A stretch of 60,000 bases of DNA, from positions 14,630,948-14,690,947 of the forward strand of contig OU612071.1 in the NCBI GenBank assembly GCA_914767715.1, in the 5' to 3' direction. Below, in pieces: positions 23,501-34,100 of this stretch. The stretch comes from Membranipora membranacea. Lineage: Eukaryota; Bryozoa; Gymnolaemata; Cheilostomatida; Membraniporidae. Position 1 is the first letter of the stretch. Each line of letters begins with the position of its first letter. Under the pieces are notes generated by a model that was given only the letters and a program-made list of their open reading frames with translations, did not search any database and was not told the origin of the DNA. Made by a program: the position numbers and the translations under genes.

Positions 23501-26500
23501 CGGGGAAGGGGGGGGGGGGGCACAACTAGTGGCCTCATGGTTACGAACTTATGCACTTTGTGATCTGGCTAGATAATCCATGTCTAGCCATTTCCCGGAT
23601 CTGCCATTGAATTTTGGGAGCATACCAATAGACAGTTTTCTGAGCTCTTATTTATGCCTTAATTCGGAGTTGTCCTCTCTGCAGTTTGGTACTTTTAACC
23701 CACGCCGCATAGGAAAAACCTGCTGAAAGAGGGTTATCTTGAAAACCGGTTATGTTAGGATAAAAATGAGTTTTGATTCAGAGTCTGCACCATTGAAAAC
23801 CCTGTGAGACAGAGTGTCCAAATCATTGGAGGCTTCGAATGTTGATAAATCTAAATTTTAGTGACAAAACTCATGAACAATTCTGCCAAATTGTCCGCAA
23901 AACTGGCAGAAAATGCTATAATTGACTATCCAAATACTAAAATTATTTCCCAAACTATGTCCATATGAGTTTTCAATGCTGCAGATTCTGAATCAAAAAA
24001 GTTTTTTTTCCTATTATAAGCGGTTATCAAGATAACCCTCTTTCCAGCACGTTTTTCCTATGCGGCGTGGGTTAAAAGTACCAAACTGGAGAGAGGACAA
24101 CTCCGAATTGAGGCCTAAATCATAGCTCAGAAAACTGTCTATTAGCTGCACCATTTTTCGGTCAACCTTATATTTGATCGGGATTTTTGATTGAGACGAA
24201 TTTTATTGCAAATAATAGTTCAAGCTATCGTTTTGAGATTAATAGTAGCTTCATAGTTGCGGGTATTTAGATATGCTATTTACAGTCCAGAGGAGGGAGG
24301 GGGCAGAATGGGGGCAGAGCTCTTGCATTGACAACCTGAGATTATGACACAGGCGTGACATGGTGAGATATATCCAAATTAACACATTCATACACTCTGA
24401 TGAAATTATCACCATTAGTAAAACAAAGCACCGATACTTGCACACACTTACGCTGTTTATTTCACACCCAATAGTTAGTTACACATGAGACATGTCAACA
24501 CATTTTCCGGGCACCTGACCAACAGTGGGCTGTTTCTCATGGAAAATGTTCTCTGACAGAGTTGGAAAGCTAAACTCAATTCGGCTGATCTGGGGGATAT
24601 TCAATTGTGTTTGATCTGATATTCACCCTGAGGTTATCAGACAACTCCATATGGGCCTACACCTACACCTACACAGTAGTGAATAAATATGCTAGGGTTT
24701 AGTTTGGCTATTGGGAGTAGACTAAGTGCAGTCCATTCTCCCGCATTCCGAGTTGCCCCCTCCTCTAGTAAATCCTGCTGCATGACCAGTGGAAGGCGAG
24801 CAACTGGAATGTTGCCAATCTGGATTTAACTTGATCTAGGTGACCGGGCCAAATTTTCACTAGCTAAGGTTGGACTTTACATTAAGTAAAGAGGTTGACT
24901 GGATGTTAGCTAGCAATAAATTTCCCATAAGCATAAGGCCGAGCAATATAGTGAACTCCTGCGAGCATAATACTGTTCAGAGGAATGCAATATTTTTTGT
25001 CGCTAAAACCTGAGTCGCTTGTTTTACAACTATTGAGGAAAGACAACTCCTTTTTTAATTTTTTAATAAGGCCAATTTTACACGCAGAATAAATTGCTGA
25101 TCCCAATGACAATTTCAAAAACCAATTTTACTACTCTTTTGGTTTGGGGTCGCATCCATGACTGCTGACTATAAATGATTTTTTTGATTAACAATCTCAG
25201 TTTGCCTTGGGAAAAACTCAATCAGGAGCATGTTTAAATGGATCAAGTAGCGCGAAATCATCATAATGCTCCTGATATTCTCCGTGCCCCCACTGAAGGT
25301 TTCGATGGGAAATGAACCTCGCCTGTGATATTTTGTTCCCAAATCCTTCTCTGAGCAACTTGTGGATATGGCACCTTTATTTCTTAGTCTTCATACAGAG
25401 ACAGACAAAATGTGACAGCAAATGTAACCCACAGGTCTTGCCCTACCTGGCAAGAAATGATATTGAAATTAGGGATTTTAGCAGTTTTTAATCGAAAGAC
25501 CCCCAGGCTATTATTTGTCTTACCTTGACAGCCATGATTTTTCCTGTTTGTTTGTGTAGCATAGTAAACACCTGTCCGCATGTACCGTGTCCTAACTCGC
25601 CCATATCTTCTAAATCAGTCTGCTTACATTGTATCTTGCCTGTCAAATATATTATTATATGAAAATACATTTTTTTCTAATTAGTTCAATATTTATGAAA
25701 GGTTCAGCCTGTTTTTATAGCTAATGTATATGGATATTATACAACAAAAGAATATGGTATAGACATAAATAATTTTTAAAAAGTATTATTTTTCTCAAAT
25801 TAACATGTTCTCATGTAATATTTTATTTCTCCCATTGACTTTGTTGTTGATCAATGAAATTCAATCTGATACTAGTAACGGGTTCAGATTTCCAAATGCA
25901 AACTTATGACATTCCTATAAACTTTCCTGGATACAAGCTTTTGCCAATGTTGTCGCTGACTATTCATTAACCAAACATCAATTCTACATGCATTACAATT
26001 ATTTATAGTTCGAAAAAAAAGAATACAATCGCCGCAAATAAAAAATCTTTGCACACTAACCGATATCACCGCCGAAGTCTAACACGCCTGCCAGCTGCAT
26101 AATCTCTTGGTACTTGGCTTCAATTTCTTTGCTAAAAGAGAAGAGATTGTGTGACGGAGTGATCCCCAGCGGCAGTGTGTCCCTCACAGTACAAAAGTTC
26201 AGAGAATTATTACTGCGAGCCATTGTGTCCAACAATTTCGCTTTATTACTCAACAAAACTGTGCAATAATTCAGGTTATGAATGTAGAAGCAGGAATGAC
26301 CACTTTTACTTTTGTCATTTATTTATATAGTAACATGATTCTGCTCTCTGATTGGGCAATGAATTGTAGCAACTCAGGTTCTGATTGGTCAGGATGTCAA
26401 GGCTTGGTACACACTAATGCAGGCAAAGGTGAGAGGCACTGTGATAATGATATAAGTAGGAGGTGTACAGCATTTCACACTAGGGTGGGCCTGGTCTTCA

Positions 26501-27759
26501 GTGTGGATGATGGGTCTTTCAATTAGAAAGAGCAATGCTTTACTAAAGCAAGTTATCACTATCACGTCGCTCAACATTATCACTCATTGGTCTTTCAAGT
26601 GGACCAAATTGCTACCAAATCGCTCACTCAGAATGTATATAGCACCATCACTGAGTGAGCAATTTATGAGCAACCCTCTAGCTGGTGTCACTCACTCACT
26701 GAGTGATCAATTATATTGCGATTTTTGCTGATTATAATTGAAAGACCCCCCTGTTCCTCAGTATCAATGATGGGCATCGTGGAGATTACCTGTCTGGTAG
26801 TGTGCTAACAATCATACCATCCCAGGGTCGACCTGTTTCTGGTGTCTGCCTTCTCTTCGAGCCGAAATCCATTCTCGGCCTATTTTGAGGAGGCGTACCT
26901 GGCTTTCCTAAGCCTGTTAAAGCTGGAAAAGATTTATTATAAGATTTTAGATAATATAAATTTATACAGCAAACAGCAGGATCGCCGAGAATTGAGCCTA
27001 GGCCCTAGGGGATAATTTACATTCATCTCACGAGCACGTTCAAGGAACTAGCCTTTACAATACAGCATAGCCTAGGCTATGCATAAGTCTTTTCGTTCAT
27101 TGCCTTTGCCTTAAAGACATGCATAGACTTAGAGAATGGTACCACTTGAAACAGTAAGTTGCCATAGAGGCTGGCACACACATGGATATCATTCTTTAAT
27201 CACTTGCAGGTTAAAGGTATGCAGGGCCAATAGAGTGCTCCTATGTTAGATGATAATGGTACTAATAGTCATAATTGTACCATGCATGTACTTCAATTGA
27301 GGTATTTTAATTAGCAACAGCCTCTATTATAATATACATGAAGACATTTGGTTGAAAAATAGAAGATGACATATGGGAAAGATATAAGTTGAAGTTTTCA
27401 ACCACCACATGTCCACATGACATTCTATTCTTTTGATACCAACAGTCATCCTAGTCCTAACTGACTAAACTAAAGAATCATCAATTAGTTCCTGGGGCTT
27501 GCAAGCATGAACTTTGTCCAATGGCGGTTGATTGATAGAAATTGGCAGGCCAAAGTGGCTATGATTGTGGGGTTCACTGGCAAAAATTAGAAACTAAGAT
27601 GATTAGTGGAAATCTAAAGAAATGATTCCCAAACTTACAGGGTCTTGAACGAGGTGCCCCAAGACTAAGTGGTGATGATGGTTTGATTTGTGCACTCTTG
27701 AACCTTTGCTCCATATCCTTGATCTTGTTTGAGAGGGCTTCTTTGTCTCTACCAGCCAT
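17593..27759 (-). CDS. MAP2K7: MAP kinase kinase 7 (10 exons, 425 aa)
   Basis: Dual-specificity cytoplasmic kinase that phosphorylates and activates JNK. Exons on the minus strand: 27639-27759, 26790-26922, 26061-26131, 25524-25639, 22286-22405, 21562-21669, 20786-20958, 20073-20163, 19100-19288, 17593-17748. All are GT..AG and the phases close at 425 aa (human MKK7 is 419-435). Seen: glycine loop GHGTCG (125-130), ATP lysine K147 (IMAVK), catalytic HRD (Asp241), DFG (Asp259), activation-loop Ser269 and Thr273 in SKAQT, YMAPERI from 282, and the MKK7-type C-lobe (CKTDFEVL, then EHPFIKHY). The N-terminal 85 residues are basic and Pro-rich; RSRPSLTGL and NRPRM resemble JNK-docking sites of human MKK7 by position. 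Oddity: the loop reads [14 protein letters not shown], one residue longer than TRSAGCAAYMAPE of the human protein. MKK4 is less likely, given SKAQT and the C-lobe. Confidence 0.95.
17961..17973. repeat. G13 homopolymer beside a dispersed repeat end
   Basis: Thirteen G are followed by GCAGTGCCTCCCTGCAG. The reverse complement of that flank resembles the GGGAGGCACTGCC motif at about 3,397-3,416, where it is also next to a C-rich run. This suggests the G/C tract belongs to the edge of a dispersed element. Confidence 0.5.
18201..18291. repeat. 13-bp minisatellite in the last MAP2K7 intron
   Basis: About six and a half nearly perfect copies of ATTCCACGTTGGG. Because 13 is not a multiple of 3, all frames cycle through the same words, which creates Trp-Asn-Pro-rich open frames on the minus strand. 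These are repeat artefacts and not genes. Confidence 0.9.
18945..19092. repeat. TA-rich satellite next to a MAP2K7 splice donor
   Basis: Repeats of TATAA, TATAT and ATAACTTACTTATAT fill about 150 bases and end within a few bases of the exon 9 donor at 19,098-19,099. ACTTACTTATA words recur, and on the minus strand these read as GTAAGT-like decoy donors. Confidence 0.75.
19330..19488. repeat. decayed right end of the 509-bp MITE family
   Basis: The words CTGAATCAAAACGAATTTTTATCCTA, CGGTTTTGAAGATAA, CTGCGTGGGTAAAA and AACTAAAAATAGAGGC follow the same order as the right half of the 23,631-24,139 element, with many substitutions. It lies in MAP2K7 intron 8 and is an older, truncated copy. Confidence 0.5.
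23508..23520. repeat. G13 homopolymer in a MAP2K7 intron
   Basis: Thirteen consecutive G. See the finding on the six G/C tracts. Confidence 0.9.
23631..24139. mobile_element. 509-bp MITE with TA target duplication, copy 1
   Basis: Inverted ends of more than 100 bp start GACAGTTTTCTGAGCTC at the left, with the inverse at the right. TA flanks both ends (23,629-23,630 and 24,140-24,141), as in Tc1/mariner-type elements. It lies in MAP2K7 intron 5. A full-length relative of exactly the same length sits at 33,552-34,060 in FPGS intron 2. It has no coding capacity; the central part is also partly self-complementary. Confidence 0.8.
24744..24812. repeat. foldback repeat, copy 2
   Basis: AGTTGCCCCCTCCTCTAGTA (24,751-24,770) and CCAGTGGAAGGCGAGCAACT (24,786-24,805) are imperfect inverse arms. 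The flanks (GCATTCCG before, ACTGG after) match copy 1 at 6,023-6,090. It lies in a MAP2K7 intron. Confidence 0.5.
25383..25432 (+). repeat. SINE tail fragment
   Basis: TTAGTCTTCATACAGAGACAG, then CAAAATGTG and TGTAACCCACA, parallels the tail of the SINE at about 1,305-1,347 in the same order. It is about 90 bases from MAP2K7 exon 4. Confidence 0.35.
26061..26223 (-). other. MAP2K7: possible alternative first coding exon of MAP2K7
   Basis: An ATG at 26,221-26,223 opens a frame of 31 codons that runs without a stop straight into exon 3 in the correct frame: the AG of the splice acceptor plus C gives the same AGC codon whether spliced or read through. The strong pyrimidine tract and AG at 26,132-26,133 argue that the canonical transcript splices here. 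A transcript starting in intron 2 would replace the first 84 residues, including the putative docking region, with a short Ser/Asn-rich start. N-terminal isoforms of MKK7 lacking the docking extension are known in mammals. This may equally be chance readthrough. Confidence 0.3.
26510..26748. mobile_element. foldback MITE in MAP2K7 intron 2
   Basis: The left end GGGTCTTTCAATTA is inverse to TAATTGAAAGACCC at the right end, enclosing about 240 bp. The interior has smaller inverted words built on CACTGAGTGAGC and GCTCACTCAG. A diverged relative is at about 28,741-28,900. There is no coding content, and the target duplication is not clear. Confidence 0.55.
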
Positions 27760-30206
27760 AATTAACACAGAAGTAACCTCAAAATTGATCAGAAAATAAC
27801 TTTTCAGACAAATTTCTTTCTCTTCTAGTATTTTGTACTGCAAAACAGGAAATATAATGAGCTCTGAATGACTTCCCTACCAAAATATTAGTTGTTTCAA
27901 ATTTCATATTGATGAGAACTCATTAAGTGATAAATGATATTTAACTGAATTAATATTGTTGCAGAAAAATAAGAAAAATTCACAAATGTTGAGCGAAAAC
28001 ATGTGTATTTACTTTCAGTATGAGACCACATGGTAGTCACGTGACAGATATTGCAAATTCTAATACCTGTTACAATTTAAGACAGATTCCACACATTTTC
28101 CTGTGAATATATCCAGGGGAATTGGGATGGTGGGTACACACTCTTACTGACACGTGAGCTGTGTGTTCTCAATAAGAGAAAGGTAAATGATGTATAAAAA
28201 TAATGGACCCTCGGAGAGCTTGGGTAGTTTTGATTAGATGCCAACAAAGACTGCCTGAAGTTGAAGCTGAATGATTAATAATAATAATGAATTTACTGGT
28301 GTGCCTGTGCAGGGAGAATGGTCTGTGTGATTTACTTTAATTGCATACAACAATAGAGTGTGATTGGATGTACATAGTCATTGTCACTTCTTAAAATGAG
28401 TGGTATGACTTGACATAAGCAGGGTAATCAATAGAATAGAATAGGTGCACATGTTTAAAGTAAGGTGATAGGTCAGTTGAGTCGTGTTGATAAGAGTTGT
28501 TGCTGGTTGGTTTGGTTGTGATGTAAGTAGTCTTTTTAAGTCTGCCACTTTTTCAAAGGGGTAGGGTCATACTCATGGGCCCCTTGGACTCACATAGCTT
28601 TACTTTGCCATTGTCCAGTAACAACAAGCATTTTTTGAATTAGTTGATACTGGTTATTGACAAATTATTAAAGGAATATAAGACCCAGCTGGGCCTATGT
28701 GGACGGCGTCACAAAACAACACGTTGTTGCTTTGTCCTGACATGTTGCTCATAATTATCGCTCGTTTGGTCTTTCAGTTAGACAAATTTGTTCGCAATCG
28801 GCTCACTCAGAATATATATAGTTCCATCAATTATTGAGCAAGACCACAGACCAGGTCTTGCGATTAGATAGTGAATTTTGCTGCTATAATTGAGGTACCC
28901 CTCAGCCTCTCACACGCCTCAGCAACCCTAGTGGTGGAGATATAAAGCATCGGACCTTGACAAACAGCAGAAGGCCTGTGTACTGATCTTTGATTGAGTG
29001 TGTGTCACCAAGAATTATTTGTTCCTGGGCTAGTCACCATGTATCTATCGATTGGCTACCTTTTTTTCTTTAATGATGCTACAAGAAGCAGTCCTAAACC
29101 TATATGCTTTGCAGATGCGGTATCATGTTTGAATTCAGTATTATGCCAGTTTATTTTCTGTTATTGAAGACTTCCTCACTTAGTTTGGCCTTTCCTAAAC
29201 AGGGGTCAAGGGCAGTTAGCTCCAAACAAATTCACACACATTGACTCATTTAACCCTCCCTGATTTAACTTGATGAACATTTTTCTAGGAACACTTTAAG
29301 TTGTTCCCCCTTTGTCAGCGTGTAGACAACAATCAAAACCTACAAGTTTTGAAATAATATATACATTTTTCGATGTATTTCTATCACATTTTGTTGGTGC
29401 TGGAGCTTTGTTGCCTTTTTGCACACTTCTGTATAATTTCGATTAATTACAGGCTGATTATTTATAATAATTACGAGATAGAAATGGTAAGGTTGAAGCG
29501 AGGAGTAACACTGATTACTCCTAAATTGACATTCTTGCAACAGTTTGGCTTTTAACACATCTGACACCCGGTGACTAACCAAAGGCTTGGTGCTTACCTA
29601 AAATACTTGTCCGCAGGCTGTAAACTGGTTGGTTGGAGGGTTCTATGCGTGCATGCCAGCTGCAAGCGAAGCTGCAATTCCCTATCATTGTCATGAAACA
29701 TCCACTATCAGAATTTCTTTCGCTCCCAGTTGCTAAGTGTATCAACTTGTTAATATTTTACATAAGTTCCCAAAGCCCTCATATAGCATGTGTCTCCTAT
29801 CAACCACCGCCATCTAAAATTGACATGCCAGTTAGGCCCATTGACAATATGGAGTAATATAGATTTCCCAAAACTCTGCACCTTTATAAGCTTATGATGT
29901 GATAGCTAACACCACATTGGCTCCAGTTGGTGATGGTTTGTCAGATTATCACTAATCTCTTTACAAACAACTACAATTAAATTAAATACTTGTAAATTAG
30001 TGGCATACTGAGCAGCTTGCAAACTTGGTTGGATGCTTTCACAAGCTTGTGGCTTAGTAAACAACACTCAATTACTGGTCAAATTAACCTTTGTATGCTG
30101 TCTCTATACAACTAACGAGTGCCTCGCTGTCATCTTACAAACATAAATGGTGGTGGTGATTAAATTAAGCATGACAGCTGGAGTTAAAAATGTGGTGGTG
30201 GTTATT
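27760..30206. other. interval between divergent MAP2K7 and FPGS, left part
   Basis: Upstream of the MAP2K7 ATG. I recognise no further exon. It contains a MITE relative (28,741-28,900) and otherwise unique sequence. A 5' non-coding exon of MAP2K7 could be here but cannot be seen without transcripts. Confidence 0.4.
28741..28900. repeat. diverged relative of the 26,510-26,748 MITE
   Basis: Shared ordered blocks are TTGGTCTTTCA-GT-GACAAATT, CGCTCACTCAGAATATATATAG and CATCA..TTGAGCAA, ending in TATAATTGAGGTACCCC. The terminal inverted repeat is decayed. Confidence 0.45.
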
Positions 30207-30529
30207 CACTATGTTTCCATGTGTCGATTTTGCAAGGATTTCGGGAGTTTTCGCCCCATGGAAACGGCATTAAAGTCAAATTCCGATTGTGATGAATGAC
30301 TTTTTGGCCGCGAATATCCTTACCGTGTTTATTTGACCTATTTCCTGAATGGTTAGCGCGCTTGCGCACAATGCATTCAAAGGGATTACACGCGGGAGGC
30401 CGGGGTTCAAGTCCCGGCAGCGGCAGATTCTTTTCATGTTTTTCCCATCATGGGAATGGTTAGAATCCACTGGATTCTAACCATTCGAAATTGGAGTGAA
30501 CCACAAAATCGAAGCATGGAACCATAGTG
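30207..30529. mobile_element. CACTA-like MITE carrying a tRNA-like promoter
   Basis: The left end CACTATGTTTCCATGTGTCG is mirrored at the right end by CGAAGCATGGAACCATAGTG. ATT directly repeats at both edges (30,204-30,206 and 30,530-30,532). CACTA termini with a 3-bp duplication are the hallmarks of EnSpm/CACTA elements. Inside, 30,345-30,426 has a tRNA A box (TGGTTAGCGCG) and B box (GGGTTCAAGTCCC), but the T loop is one base too long and no acceptor stem forms. A 33-bp near-perfect palindrome (16-bp arms) lies at 30,454-30,486. The boundaries are clear; the origin of the tRNA-like insert is inferred. Confidence 0.6.
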
Positions 30530-31164
30530 ATTGTCTGGTAAAATTAAGTCTCGTGTCTAAGGGACATAATCTATATTTCTGTGCATGTACTATTACCCTT
30601 GTGGTCAGTGGTTGTTTGTCTCTTGATAATTAGACTTTGTACTGAAAAATGCCTTGTCAACATCATATCGGAATGTAAAAATGTGATTGATGCACATTCC
30701 TGATACATAAATGATATGCAGGTTTTAGAATAATTTACTGTAATTGATCTCTACAAAATTGAACTAAATTTCAGCAATTTGACTAACCGGAATTGGTACA
30801 AGATGACTGTCCCCACTTAAGAACAGATTACTGACTAAAGTTCTGTTTTGAAGATGCACATATTAAGTATTTGTTTCTCTAATTTTTGCCACTGGGTTGG
30901 TTGTGTGAAATAAACTATTAGGCTTTAGTTAGAGTATTTGAGTCTTGGTAGGGTTTAGAGGGGGTATAGGCCTACTGTCAACAGCAGCAATGTTATTGTT
31001 CCACAACATTTTACACATAATAGTTCTTATCAGCAAACAATTTCTCATCTGGTATTTGCTCTTATCTTGACTTTCATGTTTTAGCCATTATTTAAACACT
31101 TCAAGTGGCTTTGATGTGATTTTTTTCACATTTTAGTCACGCAGGCTTCTGATTGGACCACACA

Positions 31165-34100
31165 ATGAATGTTAACCTTGAGTTTGAATTTCAGGCTATG
31201 ATCATTTCACCACTGCACTTCAGATCAAACATCTTCAGATTAAACGTAGCATGTCACAGACGAGCTTATCTCTGCAGCACACCAACATACTCTTCTATCA
31301 GTCTATCTCAGCGACACAGGAATCCCATACCAACTTGGGCAAGCAGCCTATCAGCTGGTGGTTACTCAACATATTGGACTAAGTTCAATTTGAATTTCGG
31401 CAATAATGAAACAGTTCTGTCGCAACAACGTGTAAATACTCGATTTGGAGGTGCATCAATATTTCAGAGAAGGCTAAGCCATACGACAAGTAGTGTAGCT
31501 TTGGATAACACTTTGGATAATAATATGCCTGCGGAAGGATCAAGCAGAAAACGGACTGGTAGTTCGGCACGCTATGAGGTATGTTTTATAAATTGCATTA
31601 GATCTGAAACATGCTGAGAACTCTGTTTACAGATTTTTATAACTCATTCAAATTCGCATACTTATTACATGTACCTTAGTCATAGGGTGTAATTTAGCAA
31701 GTTGGTGGTGACTTAATGTAGTCTAAGCTAGCACCAATTTCTGTTAGCCAGAGATCGAGTTTATATAAAGTTTGAGGTGACCTAATGTTAGCTAGCGCCA
31801 ATTTCTGATAGCCAAATATCGAGTTTATATAAAGTCATGGGGCTGGCTACGTAAATGTTATTCAGCCAAAGTCTTCTTTATAAATGAAGCCTACATTAAA
31901 TGGCAAACTTTTCAATCTGCAAAACTTTTAATCGACTAGAGTAGGGCTGTTAGCTAAACTGATTTGTTCGTTTCAAGCCATAGATATCTTTGAGCATCTG
32001 GAGGCATGCAGATAATTATTTATGTTTGCTTAGCATGCAATGGTTTTCATGTGCTGGTAGCCTATGGCCTTGTAATGCAACGCAATAATGTGAAACCAAC
32101 ACCAGCGGCCACGAGGCTACAGCTTACAGTTACTTTTCCTACTGGATCGGAGTGTCATTCATTTTTCCATCAGCATAAAAAGTGACCCAGTTAATACCCC
32201 CTAGTCTGATAGTTTAGTTGAGTTCATTGTAAACATTGTTCTACTGATTGTTTGGCTACCAAATTTAAATCCTAACAGCAAACTTAGCACAGCGCATGTA
32301 GCGATAATGTTGGAATTTTTCAGTAAAATTTATAAAGCGTAATGGCATGACAATATCAACTTGCCTTTCCTTGTTGCCTCAAATTTAAGTAAATCAATGT
32401 ACTAGCCACTGTAAGTCATCAAGTTGTCTGTTCACCTTTTTCATTCAGGACATTGTGGTTACTTAATTCTATAAAATGATCCCATCCAGATTTGCGTTAT
32501 TTGCCTGCGCTGCTGATAAGCTGCCATGTAGAGGCATGAGTTGTGATGACATAACATTAAGACCCTAAAGATGACAACCCTAATAACTGACCCTGACATA
32601 TTGACCCATGCAGAATTGTCATTCATCATGATGCTATTGTTATGTTATGCAGTAAAACCAAGTATTTATAAAACTCCTGTTATGTATTTGACACCAATGT
32701 AAATAATTGGCTCTAACCATCAGCCATATTATTCTGGGTGTCACTTCACACAAGCTATTGTGAAAATCCTCCTGTCATTTCATCATTTATGTCATGTCTT
32801 TGAATAAAAGGGTTTGATGTCTTGCAACAATGTGGTGACATCAAGATGACCCAGTTTTTACACTGTGTTAGCTAACACCAATCTTGTTTATACTACACTG
32901 CATGTTTTTTTGAGTTATACTAAGACCAAACTTTACCATCATCATAAGAAAAATGGGGGGGGGGGGGGGTTAAAATCGCAAGTCTGTCTCTGTAGACTGA
33001 GAGATAACAGCCGCTGCCGTATTCGGGTATTTATACCGGCATCAATGCCATCGATAGTTATGTTTGATTTTGTTCTAACTACTGGTTTTAGGAGGCAGTG
33101 CTTGCCCTGAACAACCTACAGTCTAATGCTGCTCAGATCGAAGCCAAACTGAAACAGAAGAGGAAACAGAATGATAACATTGAGATGATGCAAAAGAGTC
33201 TACAACACTTGGGGATTCATGTAAGTCGCCTATAACAGTAACAATAATTTATGTGCCTGGTCTTTTTGCTGCCGGATTGGCGGAAATGACAAATCAGAGT
33301 CCGGCACAGACATTTAAATTCTATTTATGATTTCTGGTGCCAATTCTTGGCGAGAATGGAACATTATTGTGTGTCATTGTCTTCTGGCTTTGTCTAGCAA
33401 ATCTGGTCAAAATTTAATGCGTCTTCATTATGATTTGAACATATTCATCTATCTCTGCCCTGTGCTGTTTGGGAAACAGGTACCTAAACTTATCAATTTT
33501 ATATCGTGCTTAGCATCCTTTTAACTGAGGGGACATGGTTTGATATGAATAGACAGTTTTCTGAACTCTTATTTATGCCTCAATTCGAAGTTGTCCTCTC
33601 TCCAGTTTGGTACTTTTAACCCATGCCGCATAGGAAAAACCTGCTGAAAGAGGGTTATCTTGAAAACCGATTATGTTAGGATAAAAATGAGGTTTGATTC
33701 AGAGTCTGCACCATTGAAAACCCTGGGAGACAGGGTTTCCAAATCATTGGAGGCTTGGAATGTTGATAAATTTTAATTTTAGTGACGAAACTCATGAAAA
33801 ATTCTGCCAAATTGTCCGCAAAACAGGCAGAAAATGCCATGATTGACTATCCAAATACTAAAATTATTTCCCACACTATGTCCATATGATTTTTCAATGC
33901 TGCAGATTCTGAAACAAAAATAATTTTTATCCTATTATAAGCGGTTATCAAGATAACCCTCTTTTCAGCACATTTTTCCTATGCAGCGTGGGTTAAAAGT
34001 ACCAAACTGGAGAGAGGACAACTCCGAATTGAGGCATAAATCAGAGCTCAGAAAACTGTCTATACATGTTGAGTAAGAAAGATTCCATCTCAGATCCCGA

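Noticed and set aside
30345-30426. tRNA gene
   Set aside because: The T loop has an extra base and no acceptor stem forms, and the sequence sits inside a MITE.
31385-31570. minus-strand gene overlapping FPGS exon 1
   Set aside because: It is a shadow frame opposite a well-supported exon, with no motif.
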